Of a stretch of DNA of 50,296 nucleotides, positions 33,533 through 41,460 are shown piece after piece. The position numbers and the translations under genes are program-made. The DNA comes from Microcaldota archaeon (GTDB lineage Archaea > Micrarchaeota > Micrarchaeia > Anstonellales > Bilamarchaeaceae): positions 1-50,296 of the forward strand of contig JAHJCT010000026.1 of assembly GCA_018812715.1 (NCBI GenBank), given 5' to 3'. Positions within the stretch are counted from its first letter, which is position 1; each line of letters opens with the position of its first letter. The notes under the pieces are model-generated. The model saw only the letters and a list, made by a program, of their open reading frames with translations. It was not told where the DNA came from and ran no database searches.

Positions 33533-33704
33533 AGCCCCCGACGCGATTTGAACGCGCGACCTACTCCTTTCTTCGCCTTTTTAGTAAAAGGGTGACCCAA
33601 AAACTGGGTTACTAAAAAGCGGATACGAGAGAGTCGCTCTACCATGGCACGCCTTGCGTGACAATCTTGAATGAATGTCATTCAAGGCTCTGAGCTACGG
33701 AGGC
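33533..33704 (-). tRNA. tRNA-Thr (CGT) interrupted in D-loop and anticodon loop
   Basis: Acceptor stem GCCTCCG/CGGGGGC with discriminator T, as in archaeal tRNA-Thr. The anticodon arm is ACTCT CTCGTA then A GGAGT, giving CGT, with a 55-nt intron at 37/38 (33569-33623). A second insertion of about 44 nt sits in the D-loop after A14-G15 (about 33645-33689). The T-arm is GCGCG TTCAAAT CGCGT. Removing both leaves about 72-74 nt. The D-loop insertion holds a perfect 9-bp hairpin CTTGAATGA/TCATTCAAG with loop CAT. Confidence 0.85.
33645..33689 (-). other. D-loop insertion of tRNA-Thr, about 44 nt
   Basis: It sits at the same D-loop position as the tRNA-Lys and tRNA-Gln insertions and also begins with a strong triloop hairpin, but shares little primary sequence with them. 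The second half, GTCACGCAAGGCGTGCCA, can form a further small hairpin. Confidence 0.6.
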
Positions 33705-33727
33705 AGAAATTATTATTCAAATAATAC

Positions 33728-34987
33728 CTATAAAAAACAGCTACCTACAAATTCTGTTCGATCTTTTCCATTTTTCTTAGCTAATTTAAGGCCCTGATCA
33801 GATGTGTTGAAAGCAATCTCAAATATTGTACGTACAAGCTGTCCGTTTTCGTATTTTTCTCCTGAACTGACTACTTTTCTTGCAATTGATGCAACATCAC
33901 ATACTCCAATACTGCATGTTACATTCACTGTTTCTCCTGATGGTGATCTAATATTTATCTGAGAGATATTGAATCTCATTCTTTCAGCTATTAAAAGGGC
34001 CTCTTCTTTTGTTGAAACCCCCTCCAAAATAACTGCAAACTCTTCTCCTCCCCATCTTGAGACCTTATCATTGCCACGTACTGATGCTTTAATCCTTTCA
34101 GCTACGCGTTTTAGTACCTCATTCCCTGTACTATACCCATACCTATCATTTATCCTTTTGAAATCATCAAGATCCAAAAGAACAAAGTAAAGTGTATCTA
34201 GTTTGCGATCTACAATTTCTTGAATGTCTCCTTTGAAATCTACATCAAAATCAGCTGCTTTTGTTAGAATTGTTATTGCATCAAATTTGTGTGTCACTAA
34301 AAATGATATCTGTGCTGCGGATGCCATTGCTGCCTTTGCTGTCCAATATGATCTTGCAAAATCCGTAAGCTCAGATCCTTTACAGCGCAGATCGCCCTCA
34401 AAAACTACAACACCTGAAGGATGCTCAGGGTTTCTATAATAAAATGGCATAATAGCAATTGCTTCCTTTGTTCCACACCTTCCAATTGGATACACATCAC
34501 AATCATCACTGTCCATGTCCAAATCTTCAAAGACCATCCTTATGCCTACATTAAGATCGATTAATGTTGGTTTTCTTTCTCTGAATGCCCCTTCTATCGC
34601 AGGTGCTAGAGAAATATTTTGCCCGTCTCCTTTTTCACGATTTTCAAATGTTCCATCTTCTTTTCTTAATACACTGAGCCTATGTTCTAGTACAATCTCA
34701 TCCCCGTCCATATTTTTAGGCATAAGATATACTGTGCATGAGCGTGCAAATTCAAATTCTTGCATTAACATTGCAACATATTCACCAATATCAGCGAAAT
34801 TTTCTGTCACCATCCTGGCAATCCTATGGACTGTCCGTGCTGATTGATAATCGGGCGTTCTATCAGTATCTAATGAAACTCCATGCAATCTTATATTTGG
34901 TTTTATGATAGTGGCGCCGAGCGGTTCGCCTACCGTTGGCTTGGCTTGACCATTCACATTTTCCACTAAGGGTTTTTGTTTTTGCAT
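33728..34987 (-). CDS. GGDEF-domain diguanylate cyclase-like protein
   Basis: The C-terminal part (about 262-419) is a complete GGDEF domain: LLDLDDFKRINDRYGYSTGNEV supplies metal and substrate residues, the signature is GGEEF at 313-317, and the end is KKNGKDR. An RxxD inhibitory site (Arg304-Asp307) lies exactly five residues before GGEEF, as in feedback-inhibited bacterial cyclases. This predicts synthesis of cyclic di-GMP from two GTP. Residues from about 50 to 240 look GAF-like (VYLMP.., ..EAIAIMPFYYR, SGVVVFEGDL), a probable sensor. No EAL, HD-GYP or PilZ gene is in the window. It lies between tRNA-Thr and tRNA-Gly, which hints at acquisition. GGDEF proteins are rare in archaea. Confidence 0.93.
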   Translation of the reverse strand: MQKQKPLVENVNGQAKPTVGEPLGATIIKPNIRLHGVSLDTDRTPDYQSARTVHRIARMVTENFADIGEYVAMLMQEFEFARSCTVYLMPKNMDGDEIVLEHRLSVLRKEDGTFENREKGDGQNISLAPAIEGAFRERKPTLIDLNVGIRMVFEDLDMDSDDCDVYPIGRCGTKEAIAIMPFYYRNPEHPSGVVVFEGDLRCKGSELTDFARSYWTAKAAMASAAQISFLVTHKFDAITILTKAADFDVDFKGDIQEIVDRKLDTLYFVLLDLDDFKRINDRYGYSTGNEVLKRVAERIKASVRGNDKVSRWGGEEFAVILEGVSTKEEALLIAERMRFNISQINIRSPSGETVNVTCSIGVCDVASIARKVVSSGEKYENGQLVRTIFEIAFNTSDQGLKLAKKNGKDRTEFVGSCFL

Positions 34988-35009
34988 GTGCCTCTTATGT
35001 TATTTAGTG

Positions 35010-35027
35010 CTATAATTAGTTTAAAAG
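35010..35027 (-). promoter_or_regulatory. Likely promoter of the GGDEF gene
   Basis: Minus-strand TTTTAAACTAATTATAGC lies about 25-40 bp before the ATG at 34987. The remaining bases to 35156 are AT-rich, with T runs (35128-35142) and no ORF; I see nothing else there. Confidence 0.35.
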
Positions 35028-35156
35028 GGTTTGTTGTTTTTACGTCGTGTATACAATTACAAAGATTTCTCACAATACAGTTTCGTTCTTTTAACAAAAA
35101 TATAACATCTTAAGAAAAATCATACTTTTTAGGTTTTTTTTGTTAAAATATCCAAT

Positions 35157-35264
35157 TGCGGTCTACTAGAAGCAGAGCTTCTAAGGACCCTTTGAAACTT
35201 CGCTTCAAATGCGGCAATCAAAAACAAAGTTTTTGGTGCCTATCGAACTTCGTTCGATGCGGTC
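35157..35264 (-). repeat. Four-hairpin array beside tRNA-Gly, flanked by 7-bp direct repeat
   Basis: Four short perfect or near-perfect hairpins, each with a three-base loop, follow one another: 35167-35183, 35191-35209, 35219-35235 and 35242-35258. The plus-strand heptamer TGCGGTC flanks them at 35157-35163 and 35258-35264; the second copy is the 3' end of tRNA-Gly. On the minus strand AAGTTTCAAAGGGTCCTTAG matches the D-loop insertion of tRNA-Gln. It could be an insertion next to the tRNA, or a structured 3' trailer. Confidence 0.65.
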
Positions 35265-35331
35265 GCCGGGATTTGAACCCGGATCATAGGCTTGGAAGGC
35301 CTAGGTCCTAACCAGATTAGACTACAACCGC
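35258..35331 (-). tRNA. tRNA-Gly (TCC), uninterrupted
   Basis: Acceptor stem GCGGTTG/CGACCGC with discriminator A, anticodon stem TAGGC/GCCTA around CTTCCAA giving TCC, and T-arm CCGGG TTCAAAT CCCGG. It is 74 nt without insertion. The 3' side is immediately followed by the hairpin array, whose last hairpin overlaps the discriminator base. Confidence 0.92.
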
Positions 35332-35405
35332 AAATGTAGTGAAAGTTTTGTCGATAGGTTTTAAATATCCTTTACGTTGAACTTTTTTTTTGAGAGTGGG
35401 CTAAA

Positions 35406-35720
35406 ATGACAAATACGAGTCTCAGATCTAAATTGGCTGCATGGCATGCAGCTGGAGAAGCATTGGTTATTGATTTTCTTACTGGAACTTCTAGAAATTT
35501 CCCGCCACCAATACCAGTCATAAAACAACACCCCCTATGGCCAGATCAGGTTTTGATTAGCGATGCTGGGAAAAAACCCACTGCATCAGAACCGATAAAA
35601 GAAAGATGGCAATTCGGCCCACCAGTAGATAGAGGTAAATTCAATCTTTCAAGAGTAAAAAAAGATCGCTCTACTACCCCTAAGAAAAAAAGAATACCGT
35701 CGCCTATTTTAATAAGATAA
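35406..35720 (+). CDS. Small basic protein, unknown
   Basis: A 104-residue protein, neutral in its first half (SLRSKLAAWHAAGEALVIDFL) and Pro/Lys/Arg-rich afterwards (RVKKDRSTTPKKKRIPSPIL), probably disordered at the C-terminus. There is no signal peptide. I do not recognise it. TTTAAATAT at about 35358 is a plausible TATA box. It ends one base before the tpiA stop on the other strand. Confidence 0.55.
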   Translation: MTNTSLRSKLAAWHAAGEALVIDFLTGTSRNFPPPIPVIKQHPLWPDQVLISDAGKKPTASEPIKERWQFGPPVDRGKFNLSRVKKDRSTTPKKKRIPSPILIR

Positions 35721-36371
35721 TCAGAATGCTGAAGCCAAATCAACAAGAAATGCCTTCGGATCTTTTGCCTTTACAAAAGCACTTGCAAGCAAAACTCCTT
35801 CTGCGCCTAACTCAATAGCTTTTAGCACATCCTCTTTGTTACTTACTCCGGCTCCACAAAGAACTGATACCTTTTGATTTGTTTCTTTCACTGCTTTCAC
35901 TGAATTAATTATTATTTCTGGCTGTGCTTTTGAAACACTTACCCCACTCCCAATAAGTTCTGGCGGTTCAATTGCTATGTGCGATGGGGTTAATGGGGCT
36001 ATCTGTACTGCTTCTTTTGTACTTGCAGCACACACAACACTTTCTAGCCCATGAACATGAAGGCTTTCAACAGTTGCTTTTATTATCTCAGATTGAAGTT
36101 TTTTTTCTGAATGGTTTACTAACGAACCCTTTACTTTACATGTCTTAAGCAATTGTGCTGGAATGGAGCCAGTGTATGCTCCAGGGGCATTCGCATCCAC
36201 ATGCTGAGCAAAAACCTCGGAGAATCTTTCTGCTGCTTCTTTAAGATAAGTCGTAGGGGGGCATACAACTATTCGTAATCCTGTCTCTGCAACCACTTCG
36301 CTTGCAATATCTGTAAAAAATAAGGCCTTTTCAATGCTAGGTTCATATGTTTTAAGATTCAGAACAATCAT
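35721..36371 (-). CDS. tpiA: Triosephosphate isomerase, archaeal type
   Basis: Interconverts dihydroxyacetone phosphate and glyceraldehyde 3-phosphate. The start MIVLNLKTYEPS carries the active-site Lys7. The electrophile His87 is in GSLVNHSEKKL and the base Glu135 is in IAIEPPELIGSG. The final phosphate loop is LCGAGVSNKED and EGVLLASAFVKAKDP. At 216 residues it is the short archaeal tetrameric form. I use the ATG at 36371; the frame extends upstream through the tRNA-Ser region without a plausible start. With the cupin-type pgiA it supports a glycolytic or gluconeogenic route. Confidence 0.96.
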   Translation of the reverse strand: MIVLNLKTYEPSIEKALFFTDIASEVVAETGLRIVVCPPTTYLKEAAERFSEVFAQHVDANAPGAYTGSIPAQLLKTCKVKGSLVNHSEKKLQSEIIKATVESLHVHGLESVVCAASTKEAVQIAPLTPSHIAIEPPELIGSGVSVSKAQPEIIINSVKAVKETNQKVSVLCGAGVSNKEDVLKAIELGAEGVLLASAFVKAKDPKAFLVDLASAF

Positions 36372-36426
36372 GAGTATTAGATTAGAAAAAGGATTTAATA
36401 AATCTTTCACGCCGAGCTCTTCATAT

Positions 36427-36535
36427 GCCGAGGTCGCATAATCCGGTAGTGCGTCGGTCTCGAACCCCAATGTTGGAAACAAAAGCGAGGAAGCCGATCC
36501 CTCTGGGATTGCAGGTTCAAATCCTGCCCTCGGCG
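36427..36535 (+). tRNA. tRNA-Ser (CGA) with 27-nt intron
   Basis: Acceptor stem GCCGAGG/CCTCGGC with discriminator G. A long variable arm (CCCTCTGGG) marks it as class II. The anticodon arm is TCGGT CT CGA A then A GCCGA, giving CGA. The intron (36465-36491) is at the canonical 37/38 site; CTCG of the anticodon loop can pair with CGAG near the 3' splice site, as in a bulge-helix-bulge. The D- and T-loops are uninterrupted. The spliced length is 82 nt. Confidence 0.9.
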
Positions 36536-36629
36536 CTATATTTTTTTCTTATTACTCAAATATTCGCAGCAGGCTATTCATTTAAAATTGTAACGACACA
36601 CAATGCAATATCTCTAATTGGTGATATCT

Positions 36630-37157
36630 ATGGGTCTCAGACCAGCCAAAACATTTAGAAAACCAGATAGACAACCGTGGTCACGCTTTTCCAAGAGCAA
36701 ACCTAGAAAGTCCTATATCAAGGCAATACCGCATGCTGATCTCCATCAATTCCGAATGGGCGAGTTAAAAGATGATTTTGATGTAGTGGTAGATTTAGTA
36801 TCTAAAGATCCAATTATTGTAAGGGATAATGCTATTGAGAGTGCAAGACAAACATCTAACAAACATCTTGAGATTACAATTGCTGGCGCATATTATTTCC
36901 TAGTGCGTGTTTTTCCTCACCACATAATAAGAGAAAATAAAATGATTGCTGGTGCTGGGGCAGATCGTTTGCAAAAAGGCATGAGACAGTCTTTTGGTCG
37001 ACCAACAGATAAAGCTGCACGTCTCAACAGAGGCACTGAGATATTTTCTGTCTATTCTTATAAATCAAATGTTGAGCACATTAAAAAAGCCCTTAAGAAA
37101 GCACAACGTAAACTTTCAGGCGAATATAGCGTTGTAATCCGTCCCCGCGTTTCTTGA
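36630..37157 (+). CDS. rpl10e: Large ribosomal subunit protein L10e (uL16)
   Basis: Ribosomal protein near the peptidyl-transferase centre and the A-site tRNA. The start GLRPAKTFRKPDRQPWSRFS and the middle FPHHIIRENKMIAGAGADRLQ are diagnostic. Here GMRQSFGRPTDKAARLNRG replaces the common 'GMRgAFGKP' form with a small change. The length of 175 is normal. I chose ATG 36630 because GGTGAT precedes it; the upstream frame adds only MVIS. It is a solitary ribosomal gene between tRNA-Ser and a coiled-coil protein. Confidence 0.97.
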   Translation: MGLRPAKTFRKPDRQPWSRFSKSKPRKSYIKAIPHADLHQFRMGELKDDFDVVVDLVSKDPIIVRDNAIESARQTSNKHLEITIAGAYYFLVRVFPHHIIRENKMIAGAGADRLQKGMRQSFGRPTDKAARLNRGTEIFSVYSYKSNVEHIKKALKKAQRKLSGEYSVVIRPRVS

Positions 37158-37191
37158 TTTATTTGGGCTTTTGTGTTTTCTTGTGGTCATA

Positions 37192-37199
37192 CCTTTATA
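37192..37199 (+). promoter_or_regulatory. TATA box before the coiled-coil gene
   Basis: TTTATAAA is followed after about 25 bp by the expected start site (near 37222), then by GAGGAGGGTG and a TTG start at 37239. The open frame extends upstream of this box, but translation from there is unlikely. Confidence 0.55.
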
Positions 37200-37238
37200 A
37201 ACTTAATCTTACATAAGTTAATAGAGGAGGGTGTCGCT

Positions 37239-38948
37239 TTGAAAGATGACAAGATTACGGTAGATGAACCGCTCATTAGTACAGATGTTGACAATCTAAT
37301 TAGAACAATTGCTGAAAAAAAGAAAATAGCTCTTAATGACTTGCGCAACCTCTGCCAAATTGGTAAGAAAAATATGGACAAATGGTTGACCGTATTAGAA
37401 GAAGAGGGGTATATCTCAGTCGAATATGGCCTACGTGGCACTTATATTTATTGGAAAGGATTGGAAGATCTTTCAAAAGAATACGAAACCCAAACTATAT
37501 CTGAGCAAGCTGAAGTTGAAGAAACTATTGTTGAAGATCTACCAGAAGAACCTTCAAATGATTTTTCCTCTGAAATGCCACTTGAGGAAGACGAGGAATT
37601 CAATCCAGAAGAACTTCTTAGTGACTATATTGAAAGAAAAAGAAGTGGCGACTCATACTCTGACGATATAAAATTAAGCATACTCACCAGACTTGGAGAA
37701 AAAGAGGACCAACCAAAGGCTCCCATAACAGAACCTGAATCCGAGGAACCGCCAGCTGAATTAGATGATCAAGTTTCTGAGCCAGAGGATAAAATCACAA
37801 CTGAGACATTGAAACCAACCAGAGGTGTAGTACTATCTGATGTTCGAGACCTTATGACTTCTTATTTAGAGGAAATAAACAAGGAAAAAACCCAAATAGA
37901 AATGCTCAAAAAAGAAAAAGAAGCACTTTATCGAGAAAATTTAGCTGTTTTAGAAGGTAGAATGCAAGCAGATCTAGTTTCTTTTAGCGAGAGTATAATA
38001 GAAAAACAAACGCAATTAGCTGAACTTAAGGAGCACGTTTTGGAATTGCCAGATAAGGTTGATGAAGTTGAAAGTCTTCATAGACAAATGGAACGGCTTA
38101 AAGAAGAAGGCAATAGAGCACTCAAGAGAACTAGAGAGAAATCGCAGGAATATCTAAATGGAATAGAACAATCAAAGGAAGAGCTTGCAGGCCGGATAGG
38201 TGAACTTCACTCTTCAATGGAAGAACAACATGCCCAGTTGGACAACCTCGAGAAATTAGGCGGTTCTCTAGAAAATCGTGCTGAAAAACTTGCAACTGCT
38301 GTTGAAGATGCTAAAATCAAGGTTGATGAATTACATGCAGAAATGTCAACTGTAATGGTCGACCTCAAAGAAGTCCAAGAAACAAGAACAAAAATTACAG
38401 AAATTAAAGATGAAATAAGAGAAACGGTTGCTTCTCACGAGGATGAACTTCAATCTTTGGAAGCTGAGCTTGAAGGTATTTCAAATGCTGAATACTGGGT
38501 TCAGGAGTATGTTCGAGATTATGAAACCAAAATCGGCGAAATTGAGCAGTATGTTGCTCAAAGTGCAGAAGAGCTTGCAGAGCTTAGGGAAGCTGCAGAA
38601 TCATTATATCTAAAGAAATATTTGACTGAGCTGGAAAACATGAGTGATGCTTATGAAGCTGGACTTGAAGGTGCAGTAGCCAAAGAAAAGGATATTGATT
38701 CTGAAATTATGAAATCAAAAGAGAAGATTGCCCAACTCGTTAGAGAAAGTCAAGAGATGATAACGAAAATTCGTGGCGATGTTGCAGATTCAAGGGATTT
38801 TGACCCAGTGTTATCACGTGTAAAGCAAAAAACTCAAAAAGTTAAGACTATAGTTGAAGAGAAAAGATCAGAGAGACAAAAACTCAAGGAAGAAGCCAGA
38901 TCAACAAAACCAAAAAAGAAAAATCCGAAAAAGAAAAAGAAGAAATAA
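37239..38948 (+). CDS. Winged-helix plus long coiled-coil protein
   Basis: A 569-residue cytosolic protein. Residues from about 15 to 75 resemble a winged helix (VDNLIRTIAEKKKIALNDLRNLCQ, then MDKWLTVLEEEGYISVEYG). An acidic linker follows (about 85-195, rich in Glu, Pro and Ser). The remainder (about 210-545) is a nearly continuous heptad coiled coil with Glu/Lys/Leu bias, ending in a polylysine tail (KPKKKNPKKKKKK). The layout recalls DNA-tethered structural proteins. I chose TTG 37239 because of its Shine-Dalgarno sequence and TATA spacing. The function is not known; a chromosome-organising role is a guess. Confidence 0.75.
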   Translation: MKDDKITVDEPLISTDVDNLIRTIAEKKKIALNDLRNLCQIGKKNMDKWLTVLEEEGYISVEYGLRGTYIYWKGLEDLSKEYETQTISEQAEVEETIVEDLPEEPSNDFSSEMPLEEDEEFNPEELLSDYIERKRSGDSYSDDIKLSILTRLGEKEDQPKAPITEPESEEPPAELDDQVSEPEDKITTETLKPTRGVVLSDVRDLMTSYLEEINKEKTQIEMLKKEKEALYRENLAVLEGRMQADLVSFSESIIEKQTQLAELKEHVLELPDKVDEVESLHRQMERLKEEGNRALKRTREKSQEYLNGIEQSKEELAGRIGELHSSMEEQHAQLDNLEKLGGSLENRAEKLATAVEDAKIKVDELHAEMSTVMVDLKEVQETRTKITEIKDEIRETVASHEDELQSLEAELEGISNAEYWVQEYVRDYETKIGEIEQYVAQSAEELAELREAAESLYLKKYLTELENMSDAYEAGLEGAVAKEKDIDSEIMKSKEKIAQLVRESQEMITKIRGDVADSRDFDPVLSRVKQKTQKVKTIVEEKRSERQKLKEEARSTKPKKKNPKKKKKK

Positions 38949-38976
38949 TTTTAAAGTTTCTATTCAATCTTAGCTT

Positions 38977-40617
38977 ATGCAAATTAACACAATTATCTTA
39001 TTTGGGTTTATCTTACTTTTTGCCGGTTGTTTTGGTATGCTTCCATGCTCCAAAACTGTTGATCCTGTTTGTGGTACTGATGGAGTAACGTATAACAATT
39101 CTTGTTTTGCTAGTCGTGCCGGTGTTTCTATTGCTAGTTCTGGTGCATGCACTCAAGCATGTAATGATTCTGATGGTGGCAAAGATATTTTTACTGCTGG
39201 AAGTGTTACCGCTAATGGAGATGCATCCAATGATGTTTGTAAGACTGTAAGTGTTGTAAAAGAATCTTTCTGTGAAAATAATGAAGCTTCTTTAGCAGAA
39301 CTTCCTTGTCCTCCAGGGTATATATGTGAAAATGGTGCTTGTGTTCTTTCACCTTGCAATGATTCTGATGGCGGCAATACTCCAACAACAAAAGGAACTG
39401 CAAAGTCTGCAACAGATGAACAAACAGATAAATGTGTTGATACTGACACCGTCAAGGAATACTTCTGTGAAAATGGAGTCGTTTCCTTCCAGTATGTTGA
39501 TTGTCTTTCTGGTGAAGAATGTGCTATAGGTGCATGCCAAGAAGCACAATGTGAGGATAGTGATGATGGTGAAAATGCAGATGAACAGGGAACAGTTACG
39601 CTTGGTAGCGTTTCCGGTACTGATTCTTGCTATGATTCAGATACTGTGACCGAATACTATTGTGATGGCAATATAATAAAGAACAAAACCATAAATTGTG
39701 ATAGCGGCTATGAGTGTGTTGATGGCGAATGCGTTGAAGAAGAAACATGTACTGATTCAGACAATGGCAAGGATCAATTCACAAAAGGCACTACTTCATA
39801 TGAAAATGACGAATATGTGGATAACTGCTACAGTTCTAGCGCCGTTTTAGAATATTATTGCGCTAGTGACACAGAAATTGATGTTGAAAAAATTAATTGT
39901 GATTCTGGTTATGAATGTTCAAATGGAAAATGCGTTGAAGCAGAGTGTCAACCTGAAACCGATGAATTTGATGATAATGATCTTTATTTCTTGATTGATG
40001 ATAAAGGCGGTTCGGTCAGACTTTATGAAGGCGATATTCTAGAAATAAACGATGAGTTCATACTAGAATTAACGAGCATTAGTGGAAATGAAACCACATT
40101 AACATTATTTGAAACCTATGAAGGTTATCAGGATAATGACGATCTCTGTTCCGAAGAGGTTGAAGAAGGCAATTCCACAACCGATCTTTGTGGTGAAGAC
40201 ACTGGCGAAATAGAAGTTGATACTGTTGATAGCACAAACGAATACGTAGAGCTTTCAGTGCCTGACTTTATGGTAATCCAATATTATGATCAAGAAGGTG
40301 AAGATGTAGAATGGATCGGTAGTGGTTGTCCTGATGATCAAAGTACATTTGCTAAACATACCTCCCTTTTCTTCCCATACTTGGATACTTCATCCGGCAG
40401 TCTCAATCTTGATGGCAAAGATTTCAAACTATTAGGAGAAACCGCAGAGATCGTTGAAATCGATGTCGAAGATGAGAAATTTAGCTTTGAAATAGATGGA
40501 AATGATTACGATGGCATCGAAGATGGCGACACTATAGAGTATAATGATATGGATTACGAAGTAAGCTTGTACTTCCATGCCGGCGGACTCTATAAAATGA
40601 TTCTTGAATTAGACTGA
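38977..40617 (+). CDS. Secreted lipoprotein with Kazal-like domain and four Cys repeats
   Basis: A signal peptide with lipobox LFAGC (Cys18) is followed by a Kazal-type inhibitor-like module: Cys24, then VCGTDGVTYNNSC and Cys58. Four repeats of about 65-70 residues follow, each opening CxDSDxG and closing CxxGYxCxxGxCV (CNDSDGG, CNDSDGG, CEDSDDG, CTDSDNG), with six Cys each. The C-terminal 220 residues are acidic and beta-rich (EIEVDTVDSTNEYVELSVP). It is likely a large, disulphide-rich, acidic surface protein. Kazal modules inhibit serine proteases; whether this one does is unproven. Confidence 0.83.
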   Translation: MQINTIILFGFILLFAGCFGMLPCSKTVDPVCGTDGVTYNNSCFASRAGVSIASSGACTQACNDSDGGKDIFTAGSVTANGDASNDVCKTVSVVKESFCENNEASLAELPCPPGYICENGACVLSPCNDSDGGNTPTTKGTAKSATDEQTDKCVDTDTVKEYFCENGVVSFQYVDCLSGEECAIGACQEAQCEDSDDGENADEQGTVTLGSVSGTDSCYDSDTVTEYYCDGNIIKNKTINCDSGYECVDGECVEEETCTDSDNGKDQFTKGTTSYENDEYVDNCYSSSAVLEYYCASDTEIDVEKINCDSGYECSNGKCVEAECQPETDEFDDNDLYFLIDDKGGSVRLYEGDILEINDEFILELTSISGNETTLTLFETYEGYQDNDDLCSEEVEEGNSTTDLCGEDTGEIEVDTVDSTNEYVELSVPDFMVIQYYDQEGEDVEWIGSGCPDDQSTFAKHTSLFFPYLDTSSGSLNLDGKDFKLLGETAEIVEIDVEDEKFSFEIDGNDYDGIEDGDTIEYNDMDYEVSLYFHAGGLYKMILELD

Positions 40618-41115
40618 CTATAATTTCATTTGTTTTTCTTCTCTACTTCTTGCATCGTCAACTATTGCAAGCCAGGAATCTCCTATTTTCATAAAATAAT
40701 TGCCAAATGTTTTATTGAGCGAGATTCTCATTGGCCTAAACTTTCTTTTGCTCTCAACAGCAATAATAGTATTGCGTTCCACTTTTATCATTCCCACCCG
40801 CTTCAATCTGGGAAGAACACGGTTGTAAAAAGTTGCTTTGGATATTCCGTTATTTTTTACAAAACCGGATATATCCTCACCGTCAAGTTTTGTTTTTTCA
40901 CACAGTAATTTCAGAAATCCTAAGGCTATTTCATAGTATTTTGGCTGGTATTTTTTTGAGAATATAAAATTTGTCACTTCTTCAATATCCCAAAGATTTC
41001 TTGTAGGGGTTTCATTTTTATCCTGAAAATTACGAAGTTCTGGGCTGTCATATCTTGGGAGATAAATTGATTCTGATGAGGGCACTCCTCTCGAACTAAT
41101 AGTTTTCTCTGCCAT
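40618..41115 (-). CDS. Winged-helix transcription regulator-like protein
   Basis: The centre of this 165-residue protein (about 70-125) has a helix-turn-helix pattern: LLCEKTKLDGEDISGFVKNN, GISKATFYNRVLPRLKRVGMIKV, where the recognition helix would be KATFYNRVLPRL, followed by a wing. The head is polar and the tail is basic (SREEKQMKL). It is probably a DNA-binding regulator; the target is unknown. Its stop abuts the end of the Kazal-like gene on the opposite strand. The next upstream gene on its own strand begins 33 bp away. Confidence 0.75.
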   Translation of the reverse strand: MAEKTISSRGVPSSESIYLPRYDSPELRNFQDKNETPTRNLWDIEEVTNFIFSKKYQPKYYEIALGFLKLLCEKTKLDGEDISGFVKNNGISKATFYNRVLPRLKRVGMIKVERNTIIAVESKRKFRPMRISLNKTFGNYFMKIGDSWLAIVDDARSREEKQMKL

Positions 41116-41148
41116 AAACTAGGAAATCAGACAATAAATATAACTCTT

Positions 41149-41460
41149 TCAGTCTCCAAAGATTGATCCAAATCCTGCCTCAGCCTGTTCTTCTTCCTTT
41201 TTTATCTTCTCTGCTACTCTTTTCTCTTTTTCTTCACTTGCTGGTTTAGCAACATCCTTGAGTTTTTCATCTGCTTTTTTTATGAATTCTTCTGATGCTG
41301 ATAGGTAGATGTATATCTTATCCTTGTCTTCATCCAATACTGTACCATCCTTTACCTTGTATCCTGCCCTTGCAAAGCTATCCTCACCATATGGGTCAGC
41401 TTCTAGTATTTTGGCCACGTCTGCTTTTTTTGATAAATCACATTCATAAACACGGTCCAT
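41149..41460 (-). CDS. Small acidic/charged protein, unknown
   Basis: A 103-residue protein: an N-terminal alpha/beta part (MDRVYECDLSKKADVAKILE, then IYIYLSASEEFIKKADEKLKDV) and a Lys/Glu coiled tail ending GFGSIFGD. It is not recognised by name. It overlaps the upstream membrane-protein gene by one base (TAATG), so they are co-translated and might form a unit at the membrane. Confidence 0.65.
   Translation of the reverse strand: MDRVYECDLSKKADVAKILEADPYGEDSFARAGYKVKDGTVLDEDKDKIYIYLSASEEFIKKADEKLKDVAKPASEEKEKRVAEKIKKEEEQAEAGFGSIFGD

Noticed and set aside
36372-36482. N-terminal extension of triosephosphate isomerase
   Set aside because: It would run through the tRNA-Ser gene; the enzyme fold starts at MIVLNLKTY.
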